Source of the DNA: Bacillota bacterium
Lineage (GTDB): Bacteria; Bacillota; Clostridia; Lachnospirales; Anaerotignaceae
NCBI GenBank assembly: GCA_023413275.1
Contig: JAEZPX010000111.1
Span: 1-6,586, forward strand
Direction: 5' to 3'
DNA length: 6,586 nt
In this document: piece after piece, positions 1-6,110 of the stretch
Position numbering within the stretch: position 1 is the stretch's first letter
Layout: every line of letters starts with the position of its first letter
Position numbers and translations under genes: made by a program
The notes under the pieces: model-generated
Databases searched by the model: none
The model's input: the letters and a program-made list of their open reading frames with translations, nothing else
Told to the model about the DNA's origin: nothing

Positions 1-1015
1 GGTGCCCGTGGGTACTGTTATTCGTGAAGCTGAAAGTGGTAAGGTTATGGCGGATATCAGCAAAGCTGGGGAAGAAAAGACCTTGATTTTTGGCGGCAAG
101 GGTGGCAAGGGCAATCAGCATTTTGCAACCCCAACCAGACAAGCCCCAAGATATGCGGAAAGAGGCCGTACCGCAAAGGAATATGATGTTATTTTAGAAT
201 TGAAATTGATTGCGGACGTTGGACTGATCGGTTTCCCCAATGTAGGGAAATCCACACTACTTTCCATGGTAACGAATGCTAACCCCAAAATCGCAAACTA
301 TCATTTTACAACCCTTTCCCCTAATTTGGGTGTGGTACAGGGCAGATTTGGCGATAGCTTTGTTTTGGCAGATATTCCCGGTCTAGTAGAAGGTGCCAGC
401 GAGGGTGTGGGATTAGGGCATGAATTTTTGCGTCATGTGGAAAGAACGAAGGTTTTTATCCATGTTGTGGATGCGGCAGGAGTGGAAGGTGATGATCCCG
501 TTGAAAATATTCGAAAAATCAACCATGAGTTGGAAGAATATAATCCGGAATTATTAAAGCGTCCCCAGGTGATTGCTGCTAATAAAACGGATATTCCAGA
601 AGCAGCAGAAAATGTGGAACGCCTGAAGGAAACTTATGAAAAAGAAGGTTTTAAGGTATACCCCATCTCTGCGGCAACGAACAAAGGACTGGATGAGCTT
701 TTGTCAGCCGTTGCAATGATTTTGAAGGATTATCCAGAGGACATTATTTTTGCCGAGGATTATGAGGAATACGATGAAGTTGCTGTGGATGTTGAACCTT
801 TTACCATCGAAGAGGTGGAAGATGGCTACTATGTGGTAACCGGTGTGGGTGTAGAAAAAATGATTGGTTATACCAACATTGAAACGGAAAAAGGTTTTGC
901 TTTCTTCCAGAAATATTTAAAAGAAAAGGGCATCATTGAAGCTTTAGAAGAAAAAGGAATTGAACAAGGTGACACCGTTCGTATTTACGATTTAGAGTTT
1001 GAGTTTTGGAAATAA
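1..1015 (+). CDS. obg: GTPase Obg/CgtA, 5'-truncated by the window edge
   Basis: Obg is an essential GTPase that binds the large ribosomal subunit and acts in 50S assembly and stress signalling. The 337 residues seen begin inside the N-terminal glycine-rich Obg fold (for example GGKGGKGNQHFATP near residues 31-44). The G domain follows: G1 GFPNVGKST at 77-85, switch I FTTLSPN at 102-108, G3 DIPG at 124-127, G4 NKTD at 194-197 and G5 SAA at 223-225. The C-terminal OCT domain spans roughly 260-337 and ends in an acidic and aromatic tail (LEFEFWK). Family members are about 425-430 residues long, so about 90 N-terminal residues lie upstream. The GTG at position 2 is an internal valine codon and not the start. 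All nucleotide-binding motifs are intact, and the gene ends at TAA just before a strong terminator. The identification is very secure. Confidence 0.97.
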   Translation, partial: VPVGTVIREAESGKVMADISKAGEEKTLIFGGKGGKGNQHFATPTRQAPRYAERGRTAKEYDVILELKLIADVGLIGFPNVGKSTLLSMVTNANPKIANYHFTTLSPNLGVVQGRFGDSFVLADIPGLVEGASEGVGLGHEFLRHVERTKVFIHVVDAAGVEGDDPVENIRKINHELEEYNPELLKRPQVIAANKTDIPEAAENVERLKETYEKEGFKVYPISAATNKGLDELLSAVAMILKDYPEDIIFAEDYEEYDEVAVDVEPFTIEEVEDGYYVVTGVGVEKMIGYTNIETEKGFAFFQKYLKEKGIIEALEEKGIEQGDTVRIYDLEFEFWK

Positions 1016-1023
1016 GATTGATG

Positions 1024-1064
1024 AAAAACCCTATGGGGAGCTTAGGCTTCTCTGGGGTTTTTTT
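1024..1064 (+). terminator. Rho-independent terminator of obg
   Basis: The outer stem pairs AAAACCC with GGGTTTT. An inner stem pairs GGGGAGC with GCTTCTC (two G-T pairs) around a TTAG loop, and a run of seven T follows. It starts 9 bases after the obg stop codon. The A-rich left arm would also give a T-run on the other strand, but no gene converges on it. Confidence 0.9.
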
Positions 1065-1132
1065 GTCGATAAAGAAAGGAATGTTTTCATAGGAATTTAC
1101 CCTGTTTTTAAGCATTTTTTAAGGAAACCATA

Positions 1133-1138
1133 TATAAT
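1133..1138 (+). promoter_or_regulatory. Candidate -10 box for the diguanylate cyclase gene
   Basis: A perfect TATAAT lies 28 bases before the ATG at 1167, in the gap after the obg terminator. No good -35 hexamer sits 16-18 bases upstream; that stretch is T-rich. If used, it gives a leader of about 20 bases carrying only the RBS. The call rests on the -10 match and the position alone. Confidence 0.5.
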
Positions 1139-1152
1139 GAAGGTATGATGAT

Positions 1153-1158
1153 AAGGAG
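1153..1158 (+). promoter_or_regulatory. Ribosome binding site fixing the start at 1167
   Basis: AAGGAG lies 8 bases before the ATG at 1167, an optimal distance. It supports this start over the nearby out-of-frame ATGs at 1146 and 1149, which reach a stop after nine codons. Confidence 0.8.
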
Positions 1159-1166
1159 AGTTTCTC

Positions 1167-2864
1167 ATGTGTAAAAAAATTTTATTATACATACTTTATA
1201 TGGTAGAGATAACGGTGCTTATTTTTGTATGCGTTGATGCAGTTGGTTATTTCCATTATGGGTCAAGCCAATCAAAGCGAGGTGAGCTGTTAGAGCTCAA
1301 AGAGGGGTGGAGCCTTAAGCTTGGAGATGTCATATATCCTATCGAAGAGTTACCCAAGGAATTTGTGATGGCGTCTGACGGTGCAGAGATTTATAGACAA
1401 TTGCCAGAAAAAATAAATAATAATTCTATTTTGGCTTTTGAAAATAGATTTCAAGATGTTCAAGTCAAAATCAATGGTGAAGAACGTTATTCATATCGTG
1501 GGTTATTGCCTGAGCAGGGACGGCAGATGAACACCAATGTGCTATGCATTGTTGATTTAGGAGAAAAAGATGCTGGTCAAGAAATCAAGGTTTCATTTCA
1601 ATCACCCATGAAAACGGTGGGTCTGCATCTTCCGAGCTTTTTTATGGGCGTGGAGTCGGCTTTGATGTTAGAATCCTTGCGGGCCGGGCTATCTTCTTTG
1701 GTTTTTTCCGGAATAATGCTTTTTTTTACAATACTTTGCATGGCGATGTATCTGAGAGAAAAAATAGCGCATGGAGAAAAAGTCGATTTGCTAGCGCATA
1801 CTTCTATACTGATGGTATTAAGCAGTATTTGGTCTATCGCGAACTGTGAGGTAGTTCATTTATGTGTTGACAATGATATTTTATTAGCTTATCTTTCTTT
1901 TAACTCTTTTATGCTTCTACCTATTATGATACCTATTTTTTATAGTGATGTTCTGGTGCGATACAAAAGATTTTTGTATCGATTGGCGGGAGCTGCCACC
2001 CTTAACTTTTTGCTTCAAAACATATTAAATTTTCTAGGGATATATCAATATATTCAAATGATGTCTATTACATATATTCTTCTTTTATTCACAATTTTTG
2101 CTTTGATCGGTATTTCTATCGGGGAATACACAAAGGAAAAATCCTATTATACTGCTGGATTTTTAATTGCTATTATTGTTTTTCTAAGTTTTTATATGAT
2201 GGACGTGTTAAGATTTTTCTTTTTTGCACCTCTGGACAATGCCAGATTTTTTCGATATGGTGTTTTGTCTTTCATTATTATCATTGTTTGGATTTGTGCA
2301 AAGAAGGTTCTATGTTATGTTGAGGTTGAGATTGAAAATCGGGTTTACAAGGAGTTGGCTTTAAGAGATGTTTTAACCCATTTGCCCAATCGGGTAGCTT
2401 TAGAGAAATGCATTGAAAGCTTAGAAGAGAGAGGGACAATTTGCAAAAATTTAACGGTAATATTAATGGATGTGAATGGGCTTAAGCCCGTAAATGATAA
2501 AAGTGGTCATGGTGCTGGAGATAGACTCTTATGTGAGGCGGCAAAAAGCATTAAGGAAGCATTTCCTGAGGAAAAGGATGCCTGGTATCGCTTGGGTGGG
2601 GACGAATTCGTGGTTTTGATGACCCAAACAGAGCTAAGCAATGAGGAATGTCAACAAAGGATGCAGAAGGCCACTGAGAGATGGAAGAATTTTGAGCACG
2701 GGCCTATTTCTATTTCCTGCGGAAGTCAAACAGTGAAGGATGTGAAGGTTACAAAAGAGATGGTTCATCATTTGATGCAGGAAGCAGATCAAATCATGTA
2801 TAAAAATAAAATTCAATATTATCAAAAGAAATTAAATAAAAGAACCTCTCAGGAGATTCTCTGA
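1167..2864 (+). CDS. Membrane-bound diguanylate cyclase with extracytoplasmic sensor, 7TM region and GGDEF domain
   Basis: Predicted to make cyclic di-GMP from two GTP at the cytoplasmic face of the membrane. The 565 residues read as an N-terminal membrane anchor or uncleaved signal (5-27), an extracytoplasmic domain (about 29-173), seven hydrophobic helices (about 175-196, 211-233, 238-260, 270-292, 297-319, 327-352, 363-383), a short linker and a GGDEF domain (about 397-560). The layout resembles 7TMR-DISM receptors. The extracytoplasmic part looks beta-rich and could be a jelly-roll or carbohydrate-binding-like fold, but I do not recognise it. Catalytic residues match PleD: DVLTHLPNR (401-409), D435, N443, D452 and GGDEF at 477-481. 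The RxxD inhibitory site reads EEKD (468-471), so its Arg is missing. No EAL, HD-GYP or PAS domain is present. The gene stands alone between terminators. Cyclase class is secure; ligand and output are unknown. Confidence 0.92.
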   Translation: MCKKILLYILYMVEITVLIFVCVDAVGYFHYGSSQSKRGELLELKEGWSLKLGDVIYPIEELPKEFVMASDGAEIYRQLPEKINNNSILAFENRFQDVQVKINGEERYSYRGLLPEQGRQMNTNVLCIVDLGEKDAGQEIKVSFQSPMKTVGLHLPSFFMGVESALMLESLRAGLSSLVFSGIMLFFTILCMAMYLREKIAHGEKVDLLAHTSILMVLSSIWSIANCEVVHLCVDNDILLAYLSFNSFMLLPIMIPIFYSDVLVRYKRFLYRLAGAATLNFLLQNILNFLGIYQYIQMMSITYILLLFTIFALIGISIGEYTKEKSYYTAGFLIAIIVFLSFYMMDVLRFFFFAPLDNARFFRYGVLSFIIIIVWICAKKVLCYVEVEIENRVYKELALRDVLTHLPNRVALEKCIESLEERGTICKNLTVILMDVNGLKPVNDKSGHGAGDRLLCEAAKSIKEAFPEEKDAWYRLGGDEFVVLMTQTELSNEECQQRMQKATERWKNFEHGPISISCGSQTVKDVKVTKEMVHHLMQEADQIMYKNKIQYYQKKLNKRTSQEIL

Positions 2865-2902
2865 AATAAAGAATCAATAATTGGGGTTAAAATTGCCTAA
2901 GT

Positions 2903-2945
2903 TGAGACAGACCCCTAAAGCAAATAAAAGGTGGACAAAACTATT
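2903..2945. mobile_element. Possible remnant of an IS3-family insertion sequence end
   Basis: The stretch starts TGAGACAGACCCC and continues to GGTGGACAAAACTA. This has the general form of IS3-family termini: TG at the tip, a C-run about ten bases in, then a GGACA block. No transposase reading frame follows, and I see no matching opposite end or target duplication. At best it is a stranded end. The call is pattern memory only and could be coincidence. Confidence 0.22.
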
Positions 2946-3010
2946 AGTTCTGGGTGGTTCTTGGCAGACAGAAAAAGCTGAGAGAATCTTTTCAATTTAT
3001 TTCAAAGCAG

Positions 3011-3038
3011 AAGTGTCGGCTTAGTCGACACTTTTTTT
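3011..3038 (+). terminator. Rho-independent terminator downstream of the diguanylate cyclase gene
   Basis: An eight-base perfect stem pairs AAGTGTCG with CGACACTT around the loop GCTTAGT, and a seven-base T-run includes the last stem base. It lies 146 bases after the cyclase stop codon, with no better terminator in between. It probably ends that transcript and insulates the M16 pair. Confidence 0.88.
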
Positions 3039-3226
3039 GTTTCAGTGGGATAAATGGAATTGACCTTTTCTTATTAAAATCATTCCCTAATTAGTTCATG
3101 CATAGGAGACAATTTACTTTTTGGAAGCAATTATCATTTTGCAAAGTACACATTTCAAAAAGAAAACGTAATTTGCATAGATTTTTTTTACTTCTTTGGG
3201 AAACAATAATCCAAAATGAAGTAAAT

Positions 3227-3234
3227 GAGGTGAT
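3227..3234 (+). promoter_or_regulatory. Ribosome binding site for the first M16 gene
   Basis: GAGGTGAT fully complements the 16S anti-Shine-Dalgarno end and lies 3 bases before the ATG at 3238 (5 from its GAGGTG core). The strength of this match decides the start and argues against the upstream ATG at 3098, which is in another frame and has no RBS. Confidence 0.75.
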
Positions 3235-3237
3235 AAC

Positions 3238-4497
3238 ATGTATTCCTTGGAGAGAAATACGCCAAGATGCAGAATTTTTTGGTTAGATGGCAAAAAGTTT
3301 AAAACAAATTTGTTTTTACTTTTTTTTGAGTTACCTTTAAAACGAGAAACTGCCACAAAAACTGCTTTGTTGGCAGAGGTGTTGCGAGAAGGCTGCAAGG
3401 CTTATCCTGATGCCCGCAGAATAGCCACTGCAGCAGAGGAAATGTATGGTGCTTTGTGGGATATTTCTATTGTAAAAAAAGGGGATAAACAATTATTGGT
3501 ATTCTCATTGGAAACGGCAAAGGCAGTAGAAACAGAGGAGGCCATTGGATTTTTAAAGTCTCTTTCCTCTGAACCATTGGTGGATCATCTTGGGTTTCCT
3601 GAGACCGTGGTAAATCGGCGGAAAGAAATATTAGCGAAAAGACTGGCGGCTTTGAAGGATGATAAACAAGAGTATGCCCGCAGACGATGCTTACAGGAGG
3701 CGGCGAAAGGAACGCCCCTTGAAATTTCTGCTGATGGTTATGAAGAAGACTTGGATGAAATAGACGGAAAATCATTATATGATTATTACTCCAAAATTGT
3801 TGAGCATGCACCGGTTAAAATTTTCTTTTGCGGTGATGAGGGGGAAAAAAGGAAGCTGACAATTTTCCGTAAGATTTTTTCAGGTGGAGAACCTTTGGAA
3901 AGCTTAACGGAGGTTGACGTGACAACTAGACAAGAGCCTGTTTATGTTAGAGAGCATACCCCAATGGAACAGGCAAGGCTTGTATTGGCTTTTGATACTA
4001 AGGCAGAATGGGGCAAAAGAAGCTATGGCACAATGCTGGTGCTAAATCAGCTGTTTGGCGGTGACCCTGATTCTCTGCTATTTCAAAACCTAAGAGAGCG
4101 GGATGGGCTTTGTTATGACATTAAATCTTTTCCTTATCCCTTAACAGGACTTTTGTTTGTGCAAACAGGGATTAAGGTTCAGGATGCTAAAAAATCCGCA
4201 AAGGGAATTCTTCACGAGTTGGAAAAGCTTGGAGAAGATGTTGTGGAGGAAAAAAAGTTAGAGCAGGCAAAGACTGCATTATTAAGACAGTATAGAACCA
4301 TTGCAGATCAGCCTTGGGCAATGGCAGACTTTTCAGTAGAGCAGGTTTTGGGTGATGGTGAGCGAGGACTTGAACCGTTTTTGCGCCGCATTGGTAATGT
4401 TACGGCGGAAGAGGTAAGCCGTATGGCCAACAAAGCCGTACTAAAAGCCATTTATTTGTTAAGCGGTCAGGAGGTGGCAAAAGATGAGGGAAAATGA
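3238..4497 (+). CDS. ymfF: M16-family peptidase-like protein, non-catalytic partner (YmfF/YfmF type)
   Basis: This 419-residue protein has two M16-type halves and no signal peptide, so it is probably cytoplasmic. The N-terminal half carries the YmfF-like stretch KFKTNLFLLFFELPLKRET (about 20-38), then an AEEMYGALWD motif. It has no HxxEH zinc motif. The C-terminal half has the M16 signature NLRERDGLCYD, with R286 and Y293 seven residues apart; this Arg/Tyr pair binds substrate in M16 enzymes and is usually supplied by the half without zinc. It overlaps the next gene by 14 bases in another frame, which implies translational coupling and a heterodimer. Length is near that of B. subtilis YmfF (about 425 residues). 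In B. subtilis, ymfF, ymfH and ymfI have been linked to 5-aminopentanol modification of EF-P; databases use the spelling YfmF. Family membership is firm, but the EF-P role here is by homology only. Confidence 0.85.
   Translation: MYSLERNTPRCRIFWLDGKKFKTNLFLLFFELPLKRETATKTALLAEVLREGCKAYPDARRIATAAEEMYGALWDISIVKKGDKQLLVFSLETAKAVETEEAIGFLKSLSSEPLVDHLGFPETVVNRRKEILAKRLAALKDDKQEYARRRCLQEAAKGTPLEISADGYEEDLDEIDGKSLYDYYSKIVEHAPVKIFFCGDEGEKRKLTIFRKIFSGGEPLESLTEVDVTTRQEPVYVREHTPMEQARLVLAFDTKAEWGKRSYGTMLVLNQLFGGDPDSLLFQNLRERDGLCYDIKSFPYPLTGLLFVQTGIKVQDAKKSAKGILHELEKLGEDVVEEKKLEQAKTALLRQYRTIADQPWAMADFSVEQVLGDGERGLEPFLRRIGNVTAEEVSRMANKAVLKAIYLLSGQEVAKDEGK
4469..4476 (+). promoter_or_regulatory. Ribosome binding site for the second M16 gene, inside the end of the first
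   Basis: AGGAGGTG lies within the last codons of the upstream gene. Its AGGAGG core ends 9 bases before the ATG at 4484. This confirms the overlapping start and suggests that ribosomes finishing the first gene feed the second. Confidence 0.85.
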
Positions 4498-5731
4498 TAC
4501 TGATAAAAACGGGACAGTTTGGACAAAAACATCCTCTGGAATGGATTGCTATTTTTTTCCTATGCCGGATTATGAAGAGAAGATGGCTGCCATTGTGGTG
4601 AAAGCAGGTTCCAATTTTTTAGCCTGTGATGCGGAAAATCAGGAAAAGCCTCTGCGCTTTCCAGAAGGAACAGCACATTTTATTGAGCATAGGTTGTTCC
4701 GACAAAAATGGGGGGATGCTTTTGCGACCTTTAGTAAACAGGGCGCCTCTGCCAATGCTTTTACCGATGCTGAGAAAACAGTATACTATTTTAGTTGTCA
4801 GGAGAATTTTTTTGAAAACTTACGGTTGTTACTCAGCTTTGTTCAAAACCCTTATTTTTTAGAAGAAGAAACAGAACAAGAAAAAAGCATTATTCAAAGT
4901 GAGATTACCATGTATGACGACAATCCTGATTGGCGTGTATATTATCAGCTTTTGCAGGCTATGTATCACCATCATCCCATTCGCATTCCCATTGCCGGAG
5001 ATGCAAAAGCATTGGAGAAAATCAACCATAAAGTGTTGCAACAGGCCTATGATTGTATGTATACGCCGGAACGTTTTAGTCTGATTTGTGCTGGGGATAT
5101 TCGAGTACAAAAAATTGTTGAAGCCGCCGGTATGATGAAGAAGAAAAAGCCTGGAGAGAAACCCCTTTTTGAGAGAGAACCGGAAAATATAAAAGAAAGC
5201 TATGTAGAAGGAAAGCTTGGAATTACTAGGCCTATTTTTCAGATTGGCTTTAAAATGACACCGGTAGAGAAGGAACCAATAAAGCAGCGGATTTTAATGA
5301 GTGTTTTGCTGGAGATTTTAGCCGGTGAAAGCAGTGCTTTTTATCAGGAGGCTTATTACAAAAAATATTTAGATGAGCCGCTGGGTAATGCGTATTTTAA
5401 CGGTGAAGAGTATGCCTTTTGTGCTTTTTCCGGCGTGGGTGAAAGGGGAAAAGAAGTGAGCGAGCTTCTTTTACAGCATCTGGAAACCCTTTGCCAAGAG
5501 GGCATTGGGGAAGAGGATTTTCGTAGGGTTTGCAAAAAACAAATTGGACGCTTTATACGGCGAAGTCAATCGGTATCAGGCATGGTAATGGGGCAGATTG
5601 AGTGGGCCATGGCAGACTGCTCGGCAGGGCAAGTGTTTCGTTATTTAAAAACTGTGCAAAAGAGTGAAGCTGAACAGCTTTTAAGTAAGGCTTTTGTAAA
5701 AGATAAGATGGTTCTTTCCGTAATTCGGTAA
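4484..5731 (+). CDS. ymfH: M16-family zinc metallopeptidase, catalytic partner (YmfH/YfmH type)
   Basis: This 415-residue protein carries the inverted zinc motif HFIEH, with ligands H65 and H69 and catalytic base E68. The third ligand is E140 in QSEITMYDDNPDW, and E133 seven residues earlier matches the conserved E-x6-E spacing of pitrilysin-type enzymes. GASANAFTDAEKTVYYFS (87-104) is the usual active-site strand. The C-terminal half resembles YmfH proteins (SSAFYQEAYYKKYLDEPLG) and lacks the Arg/Tyr pair, which the upstream gene supplies. The two products therefore probably form one heterodimeric peptidase, as in other two-subunit bacterial M16B enzymes. There is no signal peptide, so it is probably cytoplasmic. 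B. subtilis YmfH has been linked to EF-P 5-aminopentanol modification, but a direct substrate is not evident from sequence. A terminator lies 40 bases after the stop codon. Family and zinc site are very secure; the substrate is unknown. Confidence 0.9.
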   Translation: MRENDTDKNGTVWTKTSSGMDCYFFPMPDYEEKMAAIVVKAGSNFLACDAENQEKPLRFPEGTAHFIEHRLFRQKWGDAFATFSKQGASANAFTDAEKTVYYFSCQENFFENLRLLLSFVQNPYFLEEETEQEKSIIQSEITMYDDNPDWRVYYQLLQAMYHHHPIRIPIAGDAKALEKINHKVLQQAYDCMYTPERFSLICAGDIRVQKIVEAAGMMKKKKPGEKPLFEREPENIKESYVEGKLGITRPIFQIGFKMTPVEKEPIKQRILMSVLLEILAGESSAFYQEAYYKKYLDEPLGNAYFNGEEYAFCAFSGVGERGKEVSELLLQHLETLCQEGIGEEDFRRVCKKQIGRFIRRSQSVSGMVMGQIEWAMADCSAGQVFRYLKTVQKSEAEQLLSKAFVKDKMVLSVIR

Positions 5732-5770
5732 GAGAAATAAGCCGTACCGTTTTGATTCCAACAACCCTAG

Positions 5771-5802
5771 ACACAGAGGCCTTAAAGGCTTCTGTGTTTT
5801 TT
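5771..5802 (+). terminator. Rho-independent terminator of the M16 operon
   Basis: An 11-base stem (ACACAGAGGCC with GGCTTCTGTGT, one G-T pair) closes a TTAAA loop and is followed by a T-run of six that includes the last stem base. It sits 40 bases after the second M16 gene and separates it from lgt. Confidence 0.93.
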
Positions 5803-5981
5803 GTATGTATTTTTCATAAACTACATATAAATACAGTACTTTGTGCGTAATTGCATTTTAGGCGGGATATCAGCTTTTATGAAAGAATTCATTGAGTTAC
5901 GGGTCTCGATGTGGTATTATTTTTTCTAAATGGGTCAATAAGTAATAGTATGCTGACAAATTTAATATTTAAGTTTCTCAT

Positions 5982-6010
5982 TTTAAACCCTTGCTTATCT
6001 GTACTATAAG
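5982..6010 (+). promoter_or_regulatory. Candidate upstream promoter for lgt
   Basis: TTTAAA (5982-5987), a 17-base spacer and TATAAG (6005-6010) make a plausible sigma-A-type promoter with a good -10 and a weak -35. It would give a leader of about 85 bases containing the inverted repeat and the tiny ORF described separately. In DNA this AT-rich, chance matches are common. Confidence 0.35.
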
Positions 6011-6034
6011 ACTCAGAAAAAATGGTTACAATGA

Positions 6035-6055
6035 AATAATAGAGGTTGTATTATT
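6035..6055. repeat. Seven-base inverted repeat upstream of lgt
   Basis: AATAATA (6035-6041) and TATTATT (6049-6055) are perfect reverse complements around GAGGTTG. The second arm overlaps the first bases of TTGACA. As RNA the all-A/U stem would be weak; as DNA it could be an operator at a -35 box. Its function is unproven. Confidence 0.4.
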
Positions 6056-6082
6056 GACAAAAATTAAATATTTTTATGTATT
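6054..6082 (+). promoter_or_regulatory. Candidate proximal promoter for lgt
   Basis: A perfect TTGACA (6054-6059) is followed after 17 bases by TGTATT (6077-6082), four of six matches to a -10 box. Transcription would begin close to 6089, leaving almost no leader and cutting into the GAAAGG ribosome binding site. This makes it less attractive than its perfect -35 suggests. Confidence 0.3.
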
Positions 6083-6110
6083 GATGAAAGGTAGGTTGGC
6101 TTATGCCTGA
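6054..6110 (+). CDS. Possible 18-codon leader ORF overlapping the lgt start
   Basis: A TTG at 6054 preceded by AGAGG at 6041-6045 (8-base spacing) opens an 18-residue frame, MTKIKYFYVLMKGRLAYA. It ends at TGA 6108-6110, overlapping the lgt start by 8 bases (ATGCCTGA). The arrangement would suit translational coupling, but the start is non-AUG, the peptide is unrecognised, and its TTG coincides with a possible -35 box. It can only matter if transcription begins further upstream. Confidence 0.18.
   Translation: MTKIKYFYVLMKGRLAYA

Larger units (their letters stand above)
2865..3237. other. 373-base gap between the cyclase gene and the M16 pair
   Basis: I see no convincing gene here. It holds a possible insertion-sequence end (2903-2945), a clear terminator (3011-3038) and about 200 AT-rich bases leading to the next gene. 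A promoter for the M16 pair must lie after the terminator or further upstream. TTGACC at 3060-3065 could be a -35 box, but no acceptable -10 follows at the right spacing, so I do not call one. Confidence 0.6.
5803..6102. other. 300-base AT-rich gap upstream of lgt
   Basis: No gene of convincing size is present on either strand. The right third holds candidate promoter elements, a seven-base inverted repeat and an 18-codon ORF overlapping the lgt start. The left two thirds show only very short ORFs, such as 16 codons at 5879-5929 without a clear RBS. I recognise no riboswitch or structured RNA. Confidence 0.55.

Noticed and set aside
1146..1175. Nine-codon ORF just upstream of, and overlapping, the diguanylate cyclase start
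   Set aside because: Its ATG lies about where transcription from the TATAAT box would begin, and the good RBS is positioned for the ATG at 1167 instead.
2855..2988. Separated inverted repeat GATTCTCT (2855-2862) and AGAGAATC (2981-2988) flanking the IS-like stretch
   Set aside because: Eight-base arms more than 100 bases apart are not rare in such DNA; one arm lies in the end of the cyclase gene, and no target duplication flanks them.
3060..3088. TTGACC at 3060-3065 as a -35 box for the M16 operon
   Set aside because: The bases 16-18 further on (around ATTCCCT) do not resemble a -10 box, and nearby TAAAAT is far too close.
3098..3286. 62-codon + strand ORF starting upstream of the first M16 gene
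   Set aside because: It has no ribosome binding site, overlaps the well-supported M16 start in another frame, and its basic, Phe-rich protein resembles translated AT-rich noncoding DNA.
3114..3398. 94-codon minus-strand ORF across the start of the first M16 gene
   Set aside because: It is largely antisense to a confident M16 gene, has no recognisable domain, and reads as a shadow frame.
5879..5929. 16-codon ORF MKEFIELRVSMWYYFF in the gap before lgt
   Set aside because: Very short, with no clear ribosome binding site and no recognisable motif; such frames are expected by chance.
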